Source of the DNA: Podaxis mareebaensis
Taxonomy: Eukaryota > Basidiomycota > Agaricomycetes > Agaricales > Agaricaceae
DNA length: 64,000 bases
Assembly: GCA_018524725.1 (NCBI GenBank)
Contig: JAEUWP010000593.1
Location: forward strand, 62,001 to 126,000
Direction: 5' to 3'
Part shown: positions 25,411 to 37,423 of the stretch, one piece after another
Layout of the letters: each line of letters starts with the position of its first letter
Position numbering within the stretch: the stretch's first letter is position 1
The notes under the pieces: model-generated
Database searches by the model: none
The model's input: the letters and a program-made list of their open reading frames with translations, nothing else
Told to the model about the DNA's origin: nothing
Position numbers and translations under genes: made by a program

Positions 25411-28400
25411 CTACCTTCCCCACTCTTGGTTGTTGTAAAGCAGGATTCCACGGACTTCAGCACTGTCTAGCTCCAAGCCTAACTCAAATTCTAGACGAAA
25501 CATAAGGAGTAGGACTTTAGCTTCGGCTGGTTGATCCCAATCAGGAGGGCCTCACCCGTATAGAACCCGCCTGGCTGCATCGCTGCGTTATTCCGGAACG
25601 AGGGTAGCGACGAAAGATCAACTGTCCATTTGCATAATTCCGTGGTTTCTCCTTCGTCTGTGTATCGCATAATCCTCTCGGCGTCGCTCGTATATAGAGT
25701 GGCGACGAATGTCGAGTCTGAAACAGATAATGAATTAAGAGCGGTGAAAAGACGGCCAAGGATACGAGACCACGAACCTTGTGCCGATTGGGAATATTTA
25801 CTATTGAAAGTTTGATGTGACTTAAGTTTGGTAGAGAAACTGGAGCGGGACATACCAAAACTTGGTTGAAAGCCGTTGACTAAATGCCATATGTCAGCCG
25901 AAAAGAATGGAGCTGGACATGGGAAAAAGTTGTCGAAGACACTCACCCTTTCCGGAGAATCGCGCCCTTGGAAACAAGATACTGTAATCTGTTTTGCCGA
26001 ACCGCCGGCTTAGAAGATGAAAGGAAGTATGAATGGCATATATACCTGTTTTCACATATATGAATATTTGCGTCATTGGTCCGTATGTACGCTGGACGCT
26101 TCAACCAATCCTCTTGCTCGGCCGGCAACTTGACCTATCGGTGACGATATAATCAAATAAACAATCCGACTATACGGCGATGCCACACCGTCACATACTT
26201 TCATAATGTACGCCCGCGGGGCGATCACGCTAGCTACGAGAGGCCGTCGTGCCAAACCGTACTGAGCGGCACCGCGAAGAGTTGCTGTGTCAGCATCAGG
26301 TGGTCTCGCAATAACGTGAATGCGAGACCCAAATTGTTCCTTGATGAATGTAATTTGATCCTATTGGGTAGAGCTCAAGAAGGGAACCCTATAAAAAGAC
26401 GTACTTGGACTCGCTGTCTGAGGTATTCGCTGCCAGCGAAGCCTCCCACGAGAAGCAAAGCGTCAATTCGTTGTTCTATCCGCGCCATTTGGTCCTCAAT
26501 CAATTGCAATACCTGTGTGTAGTGCGATCAGTTTCAGCAAAATCAGACGACGGGAATATGATTGTAGACGTGCTTCATTGACAACAGGATCAAAAACCTC
26601 CCTACGCAATAAATTTCCAGGAATACAAAGTTCCCCGTTAATCAACCCCACACTGGGGTCCTGGGGGTCCTCCGTGTTGAAGCAATGGAAATGGAACATT
26701 AAGTCTGCAGGATTAGCACCGCGTAAATTTAGCCGTTTACCTGGCACTAAAGTTATCCTTACCGTCATCTTGGACTCCGGCATAATTATGTTTATCTGTT
26801 TCGCTAAACGAATGCACTAGCGTTAACAGCATCAGGCCAGCGGGACCCATCAAGAGTTTACGATACACATACTGAAGTAAGCAAGTGAGGCAGGATCAAG
26901 ATGAGCGGGATGATCGGCCAGAAGCATCTGTTGGGGGGATGATTACTGTCCATATTTGTGAGAGAACAGGAGCTTCACTATACCTTAACGAGTTCTCGGA
27001 AACGAAGATCAAGGAATAGACTGCCACAGTTGGCACCAGACCGAGCGCACATCTCAGCAATTTCGAGATTTGCCATTTGTCCGATAATCTACGGAAGTCC
27101 GCGGAAGAAAGAGTCCGGGCGTGAGATGGTACAAATAGGACTACGAGATACCCATCTTTAGAACGACTTCCTCACCTTATAGGCTGCGAGATCAACCGTA
27201 CCGCCACCAGCATCGCACACAATGAAATTTTGGGACGGCCTCAAATGGTGGAGATTCGACAAATGTGCACAATGGACAGCAGCTGCTTCCGGCTCTGTGA
27301 TAATCCTCAAGCGATCTCTCCAGTTCTTGTCACCAGCATGAGCGCTTTGGACAAGACCCGCAGCAATAGCAGCCTCTCGCATCATATCACAACCCCTAGC
27401 GTCCCATGCGGCAGGTACCGTCAATAGGACATCAGCAGAGTCTGTAAGATACCTCGTCAATAAGGATGATTCGAACTTCCCATGGAGGCTCACGCACTGA
27501 GATCTGCGACGGCTCCAATGTCGCGAGTGATTTGTTCCTTTGCATGCTCCCACAAACAAGTGAGGAAGTCGATAATCAAATCAATAGCACGTTTTCCCGG
27601 CTAATTTTCACCGTCAGCGCGCATCTCGATGAACCAAACCGGAGCGCACTAACCGGCAGAAGAGGAAGACGAGGATCAACTGCCGACTCGTCGCGCAATG
27701 CCTTGGGTTCCAAAAACAACTTAAACCACTCGCATTTCATTGTCCCAGCCATGGGGCTGGCGTTTTTGGCTTCAAGACCCCAAGCCATCACCCTTCCTTC
27801 CTCGTCGTACAACAAGCAAGTTGGGATCTGCAAGGAGATTAGCCGGTTTTTGACGGCTCCAAAGCTCTTGGCAAACCTTTCTGAACGTTTCAACGGAACC
27901 AGGCCAGTTCAGAATTTGTTGTATCTTTCCACCAGCAATACGCGAGGAACCGTAAGCCTAGGCGCTAGTATTAGGTTGAAAATTCTGCCCTGATTAAACG
28001 TTGTTACTCACGACACCGGAGAAAGTAGTACCTAGTGAATATAAGCAACGAACAAACACGATAACCAAAATACACACCAAAATCCACAGCCACTGACATC
28101 TTCCCCTCGTCCGGGACAGAAATGTTGGAGAGGTCAATGGGCGGCGGCGATGGAATGTGGGGAACTGCTGACATTGGTCGTCCATTGAAGGAAGGATAGT
28201 AGACGGTTTGCGGTCGTAGCAAAGAGTCCATCGTTCCAGGAGGGTGATAGCTGGACGTAGTAAATGTTCCCGGAGATGACGTTGGAAGTGGTGGGGAAGG
28301 CGAGGCACCAAACTCGTAAGGGTTTTGAACAGGAGGGGACGGTGTCAAACCCATAGGGGAGACAGCTGAGCCATTGTATCCATTTACAGGAGTAGGATTA

Positions 28401-28573
28401 ACGACAGCTGGAGGAGGCGAAGCAACCGTGGGCTGATAGCTGGATGGTGGTGAACCGCCAGGCTTCTCTAGAGTTTGTTGAGCAGTTGGTTGGGTCGTAA
28501 TCATGCCATGTTTGTGCGCTTGCGTGCGATTTGAAGGCGCATTATTGTCGATAGGCTCTCCACAGCAGCCCAT
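25411..28573 (-). CDS. Hsp70-like ATPase with proline-rich N-terminus (HSPA12-like fungal family)
   Basis: A multi-exon gene. The first ~160 residues (from MGCCGEPIDNN) are Pro/Ser/Thr-rich and probably disordered. An actin-like ATPase fold follows: the phosphate-1 loop (SVAVDFG then TTFSGV) is split by an intron, and TTFSGV sits on a 20-nt exon (28031-28012). Later motifs are PTCLLYDEEGRVMAWGLEAK, ADVLLTVPAAWDARGCDMM, IITEPEAAAVHC and the phosphate-2 loop FIVCDAGGGTVDLAAY. The C-terminus FELGLELDSAEVRGIL ends with GR and TAG at 25411. There is no canonical Hsp70 substrate-binding domain. Basidiomycetes carry many such proteins, near animal HSPA12. Their substrate is unknown to me. ATP binding looks intact, so an active ATPase is likely. 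Confidence 0.85.
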
Positions 28574-30643
28574 GATAAACAGAAAGCCTCGAGTAAGAAG
28601 ATGCGCAAGAAGAATGGGTTCAAGGTGACTTAAGCGCCCAAGTACCGCCTCTCAACGTGTGCCTGATGGCTGTTTGCCCTTTTTTGGTCACGGGCGGTCA
28701 GGGCGAATGAACTCAGCCCCTACTTTGTGATGCAGACGTGATAACAATCAATGGATTGTTTAGCGTGCCATGATGCAGAAATGGATGCAGTAGATTGTGG
28801 TGGAGAGAAGAAAAGCGTCGTGGTGCAAGTCTCCCTTCCCCACCGCAAGTACGCCAAATTGTCTACCCTAAACTCAATGACCAGTCCTTAATTAAGTCAT
28901 GTGACCATGGCTACCATCACGGACTCCATTGTTAGGACGCGGCGAGCGTTAATTACGGTTAAAACCATGGCTACGCCCCCTCGATAGGGTGGTATCTACG
29001 TGTATGAACGGTCCTGAAGTGGCATGTGGAGACCTCCAAAGGTGTTATATAAGTGGGTGTGCACCCTTGTGGCCATAACCTCGATGCCCCACCAACACGC
29101 ATCCCGAATCCTGAACAGCATCCAGCTAAGTTACATCGGCAGCAGAAGTCTGAAATATTTAATACACATGTCCGATAAAATTCAAATATGTATCCCTTTG
29201 TGGAGCAGATTCACTGTGCACATCAGTCTTGCTAATCTTCATACTGCTTGATAGGCGAAATTTGTTCCAGAGGCGCAGCCTTCTCTTAGTGGCAATTGGC
29301 CGTCATTTCATCCACTAGTGGAGGTGACAAAAGGCGATGAAACAGCCCGTTGTATTTATGTACCGAACGGTGAACTTCTATCCGTCCCGTCCATGCCCGT
29401 TCGTCCATGTTTGAAATGCGAGTGTAAGCGGATTGGACAACCTGGGAACTCACCTTCACGTAATTGAACGTCGCGGAAACTTCACTGGCTCACCGGTCAG
29501 AACATCCGAAGCCCTTCCAGGAGCTGGAAGCTGTAGCTTCCTTGGACGAGCCGAGGTTTAGTTGCAGGATAGAATAAATCCTTAGAGAATTTCTCGACGT
29601 TGTTCGGAAATTCGTGCGGGCAGTATTGTAATCCTCTGAGTGGCCATGAGTATCGGCACCTTCTCGCCAAGAAAGCATACGACGACAGGTTGAATCAAGC
29701 GTTGGACCTCGGGAAATCCACTCGAACCTTTATTTTTACTGAGTCTCGCTAGAGACGCAACACACGAGAATCCACCAGAAGTATCCGGTTGTATGGCCGA
29801 CAGAGCAGCAAAGGACCAGTCGACGCAGGCCATACATCGGTAAACCCTAAACAATGCTGCCAAATTCTGACCTTGTAATACTTATGTATACCTGCTCGCC
29901 TTAAGTGGAAGGATGAAAACAATTCAGGCGCCAGGAGTTTGGTCGGGGTCGGTTGTGGAAGCGGAAGTCCGCGTTGTGTACTGAGAGCATCTTTTGATCA
30001 GTTGGTATGCATTCAATCTCGCCAAGTGGCAACGGATAGCTTTTCGCTTATGCGCGATGTGTAGTCGCAGAGGCGTGATAGAACCCTACAGGCAATGCAT
30101 TTTTGGTAATCAGCAGTGAAAGATGTACCACGTTACCCCTAACTGAGAAGACAGACACTTGTCAAATAAAAGGTCGGACGTGTTCGTTGGCCGTGGTTAT
30201 AGCTTGAGAAAGGAATTCCTGGTATTTCACAGATTATACGCCTTGATCATGAACGTTTCAGTCCAACTTCGCCGCTTGGTTAGCAACATTTTCGACGCCA
30301 ATTGAACATAATGGTGACGTTAGATCGCGGAAGTTAAAAAAAAAACCAAGATGGCTGTCAGCTTCCAGGAGATCTCCAATACGAGGAGATCCCCTGAAGA
30401 ATCCTGGCGATCCCCTTAGGCGCCACATGGGTCCTGCTGGGCAGCAAGAAATCCAGGGTTTCACAAAACATGCATTGGATTATAGTCCGTGTCCGGATCA
30501 GACCTGCAGATCACGATCGGAGTGTCTGAGTTCCAAAAATGGTGATGTCAAGGCACGTCCATCACGGACATTTCCACACATACCGGTCTCAATCCCTCCA
30601 ACAGGGTTGCTTCCATTTCTCCCAACCGCAACAACCCGCTAAG
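28574..30643. other. 2.07-kb region without a recognisable gene
   Basis: Only short open frames occur on either strand, all without family features and several without ATG. A TATA-like GTTATATAAGTG lies near 29042, and the word CCATGGCTAC occurs twice (near 28,905 and 28,965). I see no transposon ends. It could hold promoters, a non-coding RNA or a decayed element. Confidence 0.4.
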
Positions 30644-31035
30644 ATGGCGACAGCGGCAGTTGCAAGCAAGAAACTTGCGCAAAAGCTTAGCGCAGTTGCC
30701 CACTCATGGGTCGCAGATCCATTCCGACCTAACCTGCAGCTCAAAACATTCCTAGAGTCCCTAGCAGCGCATCCTCGACTCACACCGCAAGCAGTTTCTG
30801 CCACACGTGCGCTAAGAGATAATGAAATGGCGAAAAAGGTACGCATATGGTGTTGCTTCGTTTCCAGGCTCCTTCAATTGACCATGGCATCCGTCTCCTC
30901 CAGTATCCCCTTTCAGACAAAACATTGCATCCTCCATCCACGCCTCATCATTACGATCGTCTCGTTGAAGCGTTTGAGAAGAGCGCCCAGGGTATCGGAA
31001 GGCCTTGGTGGAAGATTTTTTTCAATATATGGTAG
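30644..31035 (+). CDS. Small conserved fungal protein, possibly a mitochondrial complex III assembly factor
   Basis: Two exons (30644-30838, 30904-31035) around a 65-nt intron give 108 aa. The protein starts MATAAVASKKLAQKLSAVAH and ends with the aromatic, basic run GIGRPWWKIFFNIW. The N-terminal end is amphipathic and basic, which could guide it into mitochondria. The early motif WVADPFRPNLQLKTFLESL recalls the Trp-Pro-x-Asp start of the UQCC2/Cbp6 family of cytochrome bc1 assembly factors, but this rests on memory and is weak. An in-frame ATG at 30539 would add 35 residues. The gene faces NOC2 tail to tail. Confidence 0.6.
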
Positions 31036-31360
31036 AGGTTCTCCTGGTATTTCGGAACGAAATGTCATGCTGTAGCGAGTTGTTAGCACAGATTTGCCCT
31101 TAGTCCGCTTCGTGGCGTTTTTCTTTTTCGGCCGGGTTCGCGATCGGTTATCCTTGACCTTGACGCGTAGATTGGAAAAACGTGGACAGGAGTCTGATGT
31201 CATAGATACTCTTGCAACATCTAGACTCGTCTTATTTATTCACACAGCCGTACAGCACCTCAAATTTCACCCTTCGGCAACTGTAGCCTCAAACCCCGTT
31301 GTAAGACAATACCCATAGGGCAACATGTTTCGTGTGTAAAGCAATAAATAAGACTCCTGA
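31036..31360. other. Convergent intergenic region
   Basis: 3' flanks of the small protein gene and NOC2. No gene is seen. Confidence 0.5.
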
Positions 31361-34098
31361 TCAGTCCTCTTCCAGAATCTCATCCTCGCCGGTTCGGGCC
31401 TGATAGAGAGATGTTATTGCACGCGACCAATTGTGAGAAATCTCCAACATACCTTCTCAAGTAACTTCCGACGCTTCTCTCTCGCCTTCAGTTGTACTTT
31501 GAGATATTTGATAAGAGGAGCATCTTTCAACTGCCTCCTCAAATCCTTTTCCCAATCCGCCACGGCGGCCATCTTGCCGGGGGCAAATGCCACATGCTTT
31601 CTCTGATTTTCCACCCACTTCGCGCTCTCTTCCACACGTTCCAGAAGTGTCTTCACCATACTCTGCTCTTTACTCGTCGCAGACGCAGCAGGGTTGGATT
31701 TCGCGGCTTTCAGACTCCGTCGTAAGAGAACTACGATCGGTACCGTGATTTCAGGAAACCCTATACTCCCATGAACCACGGAACTGGATAGCCATTCGGC
31801 GAGAAGATAAGTCGTTTCCTCGGTAACACCCTCATAGTACACACGTGTCTTGACGTATTGCTGGGGAACCCGGATTTGCGTCTCGAAATCCAACGGTTTC
31901 AGCGTCGAGGATTTGGGCTTGCTCGAAGGAGAAATGATGGAGGTAAGGATAGGGACGAGGTATGGCGAGACGGGGACGTATGTCTCCGTATGTTTGGTGA
32001 GATTGAGGATGGACCGAATAATCTGGAGGTGGAGTGGGTATGAACGACTATTGGGGATGAGCCTGTCGTGAAAAGAAGTCAGAGGGGTGATTTACGACAC
32101 GATAGGTATAAGCAGCTGACTTGATTGCTCCGAGGGCTACTTGGACAAGCGGGTATATCAGGGGTTTCATCTCGCTCTCTTTTCCTGTCTGTATCTCCGC
32201 TTCTTTGCTGCATGCTTTTGCAAGGACGGTGCACCAAAAGTCGACGGAATGAACAAATTGCCAATTGTACACTTGTTTGTACGATTCCTGACAGATATCC
32301 AGTGCACCAGGTTTAGTCGTCCGATAAGGAGATAAGAATGGTAGTACCTTTGTCTTCGTCTTCATGCTATTGCGTAGGTGGATGGCAAGCTGGCGGGTAT
32401 AGCCGAACGCATGTTGATATGCCACCGCGTGGTCGATGCAGAAAACCTCCGAGGCTGAGTTCTTCATGAGAGTTATTGAGGGCAACGTATGTGCGCTAGT
32501 GCTTTTAGAAGACCGGATCAAGGTGAGGTACGTGTTCTGTAAATAACGCGGATACTATAAACTGTTTGTTCTAATTCGGGGAGCACGGACTCACTTTGAG
32601 AATGGTGTCGAGGGTGGTGTCATCGTTGGACAGAGCAAGTCGTCGCACGGACAGGAATGCCGCTATCCGAATGTCATCTTCAGCCCCTGACCACAGTTCT
32701 AGGCATTTCTAAAGTGGAGCTTAGGGACACCAATGCGATAAGAATGCAAAAAAAAACACCGACCTTGAGATATATCTTAACAGATTTCCGGCTACTAACA
32801 ACGTAAGGGATTATTTTTGCACTTTCTGCTATCGCAAGGCGTAGCAATTCCGTGTCGGTCAGCTGGGACAACAGATGAATCACGTTGTGGAAGTACGCAA
32901 GAATCATCTTTTGCAACGTTTTGAATTTGGGTGTCTGTGTCGGGGGTTTGCTATTTTTAAATTGCCGCAACCCGTTAGTCCGCGGAGGTTTCAATGAAAT
33001 ATATCCATCCGAGGCTTACAATTTCCCGTTCGCCAGCGTTTTGTACGGAACATGATGTTCAAGGATGACGGGCGTATACCGTAAAGTCGTTGTCACCAAT
33101 TTATTATAGACTGCATCTCAACTGAGCCTTGCCCTTGGACAACCAAAGGAATGGAAGAAAGGGATACTGCGTACCTGATGAACTAGAAATGCTCCAAGCT
33201 ACGACTTGATCGTCCTCGTTCATGTGCGCCGCAGCTCGGAAGGCAATTAATAGCTTGCGCAGTGCTCTCAAGGACCGATGCTGGGGGTTTTCGGATGGAA
33301 TCAGAGTAAGTCCACAGTTTATCAGCGCGGGTGGGTATACCTCGAGAAGAGCTTTCTGCCATTGACGCAAGTGCTCTTTCGTTAGAGTCGGTGTCTTCTC
33401 TTCTTCGCCTCCCATGTCTTCATCTGCCATATCTTCATCTTCTCCCCCCGCATCCGGGTTGAACTCTAGTAGTTCACGGTCGTTTTCTTGGAGGTATTTA
33501 TAGAATTCGGGGTCCTTTTCGGCGAGCTTGGAGAGTTCGAGAAGATGAGCCTGACCCTCATCTAGATGTACAAAGGTTGTGAGGGTTAGAGGAAATCTTG
33601 GGTTCGAATATCTCACCTTCTAGATCGTCAACGGACGCGAAGGAAGCATTGTCGTCGAAATCTTCATCTTCTGACATCTCGTCCTCCTCAGAAAGCTGCA
33701 AGCCGTCAGGATACCACTGAATACTTGAAAAAGAGGATTACTCACGCCTTCTTCACCCTCTTCTAGGTCGTCATCACTCCCTTCCATGAACCCACCACTC
33801 AAGAAATCGTCCACGGACTTGATCCTAAGTGCCAAAACCATAAGCCTTCTTTTCCATTACAGCAGGATATGTAGGCGCACCCTTTCCTTCCTGAATGAGC
33901 CCGAGACTCTTTGTCCTCTTCATCCTCGTCCTCCTCAACGTCGGCACCCTTAGTCTTCACCGGTGGTTTCCCGCCTTTAGCTCCTTTCCGCCCTTGGATC
34001 TTCTTGCGGATCGCCTGACTCTTGTGTCGTGCCTGAATCGTTTTCTTCAGCTGACCGCTGGCAGCAAATTTCCTTGTTGCTTTCGTTGCTTTACCCAT
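31361..34098 (-). CDS. NOC2: Nucleolar complex protein 2 (NOC2), pre-60S ribosome assembly
   Basis: A multi-exon gene from ATG 34098 to TGA 31361. The start MGKATKATRKFAASGQLKK is highly basic, followed by QARHKSQAIRKKIQGRKGA (nucleolar signal-like) and an acidic stretch. SVDDFLSGGFMEGSDDDLEE and the block HLLELSKLAEKDPEFYKYL with QENDRELLEF are the standard NOC2 signature before the HEAT-like body. The C-terminal part has LIKYLKVQLKAREKRRKLLE and ends ARTGEDEILEED. In yeast Noc2 pairs with Noc1 or Noc3 and moves pre-60S particles from nucleolus to nucleoplasm. The gene runs in the same direction as the METTL14-like gene, whose stop lies 187 bp upstream of the NOC2 start. Inner exon borders were not all fixed. 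Confidence 0.93.
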
Positions 34099-34285
34099 AT
34101 CATACAGGAGGAGGAGTGATAAGATGCGACGGCGGAGAGAATGTAATTGTTAGGCTTAATTGCAACTGAACGTCCGAAAATTCTTGGGTGTATTATGTCA
34201 TACCGGCCCGCCGCTCCGTCCATGTTGAAAACAACTTGATAGCATGCTACACAGCGTATATACAGCAAAGGTGAAAACCCGACGT

Positions 34286-36452
34286 TCAGAAACCACCCCC
34301 ACCCCACTGCCCTCCCATTCCCATATTATGATGCATGTTATTCATATTCATGTTCATGTTCATGCCGCCCATATTCATCCCGTTGACCATGGGTCCTAGG
34401 AGGAAACGAATTCACATCAACTAACCGTTATCCACGCTCGATTGCACAGCAACGTCTCACCTTGATCACCCCACCCCATCCCACCGTTATTCATAGCAGG
34501 ATTGAATACTGGAACACCGCCTCCGAACCCCACGGCGGAATGTCCTTGGAATCCCCCAGCACCTATATTCATCTGTCCCATCATTGGGTGGTGCATTGGC
34601 ATAGGTGATCCAACGTTAACGCCTCCCATGGGTCCAACAGATGTCATGCCCACGTTGACATTGTTCACGCCCAACGTTGCGTGATTATGACTCCCGGGCA
34701 TTCCGGGTGGGCCTATGCCTCCCACGTTAATGCCAGCCATAGCGTTCACGTTCATCATCGGATTCCACCCAGGCACCGAGGTCATCATATCATCGATGGG
34801 CACAGGAACCCCTATTCCCATTCCTAACTGGTTAACACCCACACCCATGCCCATCAGAGCAGGCTGAACCATCATTTGATTTTGGCCCATCTGATTCTGG
34901 GGAAGGCTGACAGGAGGGTGGTTGATGAAACTGGGTGGTCGGTTTCCAGATGCAAATCTGTTATTGGCCGTGTTACTGGTGTTGGCGTTTGATGGGATTC
35001 CAACAGCGACACCACCGCTCATTGCTGAACCTCCGCCGCCAGACATATTTTGACCATGTCGTACTGGAGATTTGGGTCGAAGGACGTCGATCTCAGGAGT
35101 CATAGGAACAACAGTTTTGCCGTTTGTGAGGAGTTGTTTGATCTTTTCGTCCCAGATTTCTTGACGCCACTTTGTCGCTTGCCCACCCTCTTCACCTTCG
35201 ACATGTACGGTACCATCCTCGGATAGCTGCAATTGCTTGTCCAGTCCTTTGGTCAGCACAGTGACCCAACCTCGCCGAAGAGAAGATGGGCGGCCAAATA
35301 TCTCGAGTCGCCGGATACCAAGGCAAAAGTTCTCGATCAGGGTATACATCTCTGGGGGTTTTCGCGTAGGATCTGCTGGATCACCTTCCCAGATAATAAC
35401 ATCGGTATCTGGTGCCAAAGGACATTCGATTAAGGTCTCGCATCTGAGCCATACACGCTTTGGGTTACGCACCAACATTACAATGAACAAACCAGCTATC
35501 AGTTGAACGTCGGACGGTCCCACGAATGCCAATGAGGCAATGGTGCTTCGTCCTTGTCAATAATGAAGTAGTTGGGGGGTCTGTCTGTGATGGTCAAAAA
35601 GGTTCTATCAGCGGTCATTGTTGGAGAGAAATGGGGTAAGATTGCTAACTCCTGGTCCTTGATTAGACGTCTTGTTCGTTTTGACCCACACGACATCTTC
35701 ACAGCGCCTGTATCCCCATTTTGCTAGGACTTCCCTCCCCCTCTCTAGACCTTCTCCCGCGCCACTGCCTACCCAAAGAAAAACAAAGCTGGGATCCGCA
35801 GCGAGACTTGGGATAGGCAATTCTTGCAGTTGGTCCCAGCCAAATGATGATGAGAACGGTGGATCTAGCAAGATCACATCAAATTTGTTGGGGTGGAGGG
35901 AGGATAATTCAACATATGGAAGGTAGTAGGGCGGTGTGGAATGATTGTTAACAGAGTTCTTCTTGAGCGTGAGGAGTCGTTGCTGTTTGGGATACCTAGA
36001 GTACGAACCGAGTCAACTGCGAAAATGTGATGCATTGAGAAATGGGGCTACTCTTCAAATCTGTGCTCCGGTTCAGCACCAATCACCCAATTCTGAGGCC
36101 ATTCTCCGCCGTCCACGTATCGTTGAGAATAGTCGTTCCGGATAGTCTCCTCTTCTGGAACATAGTTGTGGTATCTGGCGAGCCTCGCTTTCTTCGCCGG
36201 GGGCAGATCCGAGCGGTCTGGTTCTTCAGATTTGGGGAGGGGAGATGATGGGGGTGATTCATCGTCGGGCGTCAGTGGGGGTGGCGAGGGAACGGTGGGG
36301 AGTTTGAGTAACTCTTCCGGCGGCGATTGCAGGGTCTGGAGTTGGCGGCGAAACTTTTGTTGCGAGGCACGGACTCTTTCTAGCAAGGCCGCGTGTGAGG
36401 CAAGTAGCTCGTTTGCTTGGCTCAAAAGTTCAGTTGTGGAATCAGTGGCCAT
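34286..36452 (-). CDS. MT-A70 family protein, METTL14-like
   Basis: Start ATG 36452 ([17 protein letters not shown]) opens a coiled-coil-like region. Then come [20 protein letters not shown] and [18 protein letters not shown], matching METTL14's NDYxQxFVDTGxxPQNFI...RFEEYPKL. The Rossmann core shows [27 protein letters not shown] and [12 protein letters not shown]. Introns then join it to [32 protein letters not shown] and [20 protein letters not shown]. In animals METTL14 is the non-catalytic partner of METTL3 in the mRNA m6A writer; yeast's relative is Kar4. The motif here is DPPF, between catalytic DPPW and METTL14's EPPL. The C-terminal ~150 residues are Met/Asn/Gly-rich ([10 protein letters not shown] near the end) and end GGGGF at TGA 34286. 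Confidence 0.9.
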
Positions 36453-36914
36453 CGTGGTGTTGCCGTTAGGGGTATACGCCAATTAGTTGGGTTCCTGGTG
36501 CTGTAGCGCTCGTGAAATTGCACAATTTCCTGAGATTCTTTGGGAGTGGCTTTACGTTAAACGCAGTGTCCTTTTGATATACATGAGTTAACGCGAGAAC
36601 GCTATTCTGAGGGAAAGAGAGGACAAGGACGAGGTACTGGTTTGAACTTTGAAATCCCGGACGTATTCCCGTCGGGTGTTTGTCTATGTTAGTTCCGAAA
36701 GCTATCGCTCTCCGCACTTTCACATTGATCCCGAGGGTGGGGTGTTGCCTTGAGAACTTCGTCCGTTCACAGTTGCCTGGCGTTGTCGACCGCTGATAAC
36801 TCCTTCCATTGCGCAGTATGAAAAGGCCAGCGGAATCTATTTTTCCGAGAGCGATGCTGAATTCTCGCACAAATACTTCTTCCATAGTTGGCGGTTCTAG
36901 AAAGGCTGGCTGGG
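36453..36914. other. Intergenic region left of the solo LTR
   Basis: This is the upstream region of the METTL14-like gene. A 139-codon minus-strand frame (36885-36466) crosses it but has no recognisable motif and overlaps the METTL14-like 5' UTR; I do not call it. Confidence 0.45.
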
Positions 36915-36919
36915 GCTGC
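36915..36919. repeat. Target-site duplication, left (GCTGC)
   Basis: The 5 bases GCTGC directly before the LTR are repeated directly after it at 37419-37423. Confidence 0.85.
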
Positions 36920-37418
36920 TGTTACACTGTCTCCCTATGTCTAGTTACACAGGTGAGGCGCACCGCCTGATGTTGTATCAGGTCAATGTCTACCCCTAAG
37001 CCGTCCCTCAAGGGCAAAACCTTAGCAAGGATTCAATGAGCTTATCAGAGGAAGTGTAATGTGGGCAAAAGCACGGGTGAACTTAATCACAGAAAGTGCA
37101 ACACACAATGAGTCAAGATAACACTAGTGATCTACTACATGCAGTCTGGTATTTATATGATCACTAGATACTCTGGTCCTGACAGTAGTTCACAAACATA
37201 GAAGAAGTGCTAGAAGGGATACTAAGAAAGACAAAGACTATGATGGGTATATGGATGAAGAGTAAGATGATAGACTAGAGGATAGGGTGACTTATGAAAA
37301 GGTGAAAGGTGATAAGGGAGAATAGATCATGAGAAAGAGGCCATAGAGGAGGGGGAGCAAAGATGGGCTAAAACAAAAGGGGAAAGGTGAAAGATAAAGA
37401 GAAGCATACATTGTAACA
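36920..37418 (+). mobile_element. Solo LTR of a retrotransposon, 499 bp
   Basis: The element starts TGTTACA and ends TGTAACA, a 7-bp inverted pair with the TG...CA ends of long terminal repeats. It is bounded by the perfect 5-bp duplication GCTGC, the target size of Ty1/copia and Ty3/gypsy elements. Inside, a TATA-like TTTATATGA lies near 37152 and the 3' half is a long purine-rich, AT-rich tract unlike its neighbours. No internal reverse transcriptase or integrase is present, so it is probably what remains after recombination between two LTRs. Strand is set by the TATA-like box and is tentative. The superfamily cannot be told from the LTR alone. Confidence 0.85.
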
Positions 37419-37423
37419 GCTGC
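37419..37423. repeat. Target-site duplication, right (GCTGC)
   Basis: Matches 36915-36919 exactly and directly follows the terminal TGTAACA of the LTR. Confidence 0.85.

Noticed and set aside
25411..28573. MGCC start of the Hsp70-like protein as an N-myristoylation and palmitoylation signal
   Set aside because: Gly2 is followed by Glu at position 6 and Pro at position 7, which do not fit the usual N-myristoylation pattern. The two Cys could still be lipidated, but the sequence gives no support.
36466..36885. 139-codon minus-strand frame between the METTL14-like gene and the LTR
   Set aside because: It has no recognisable motif and overlaps the METTL14-like 5' region. It is more likely chance.
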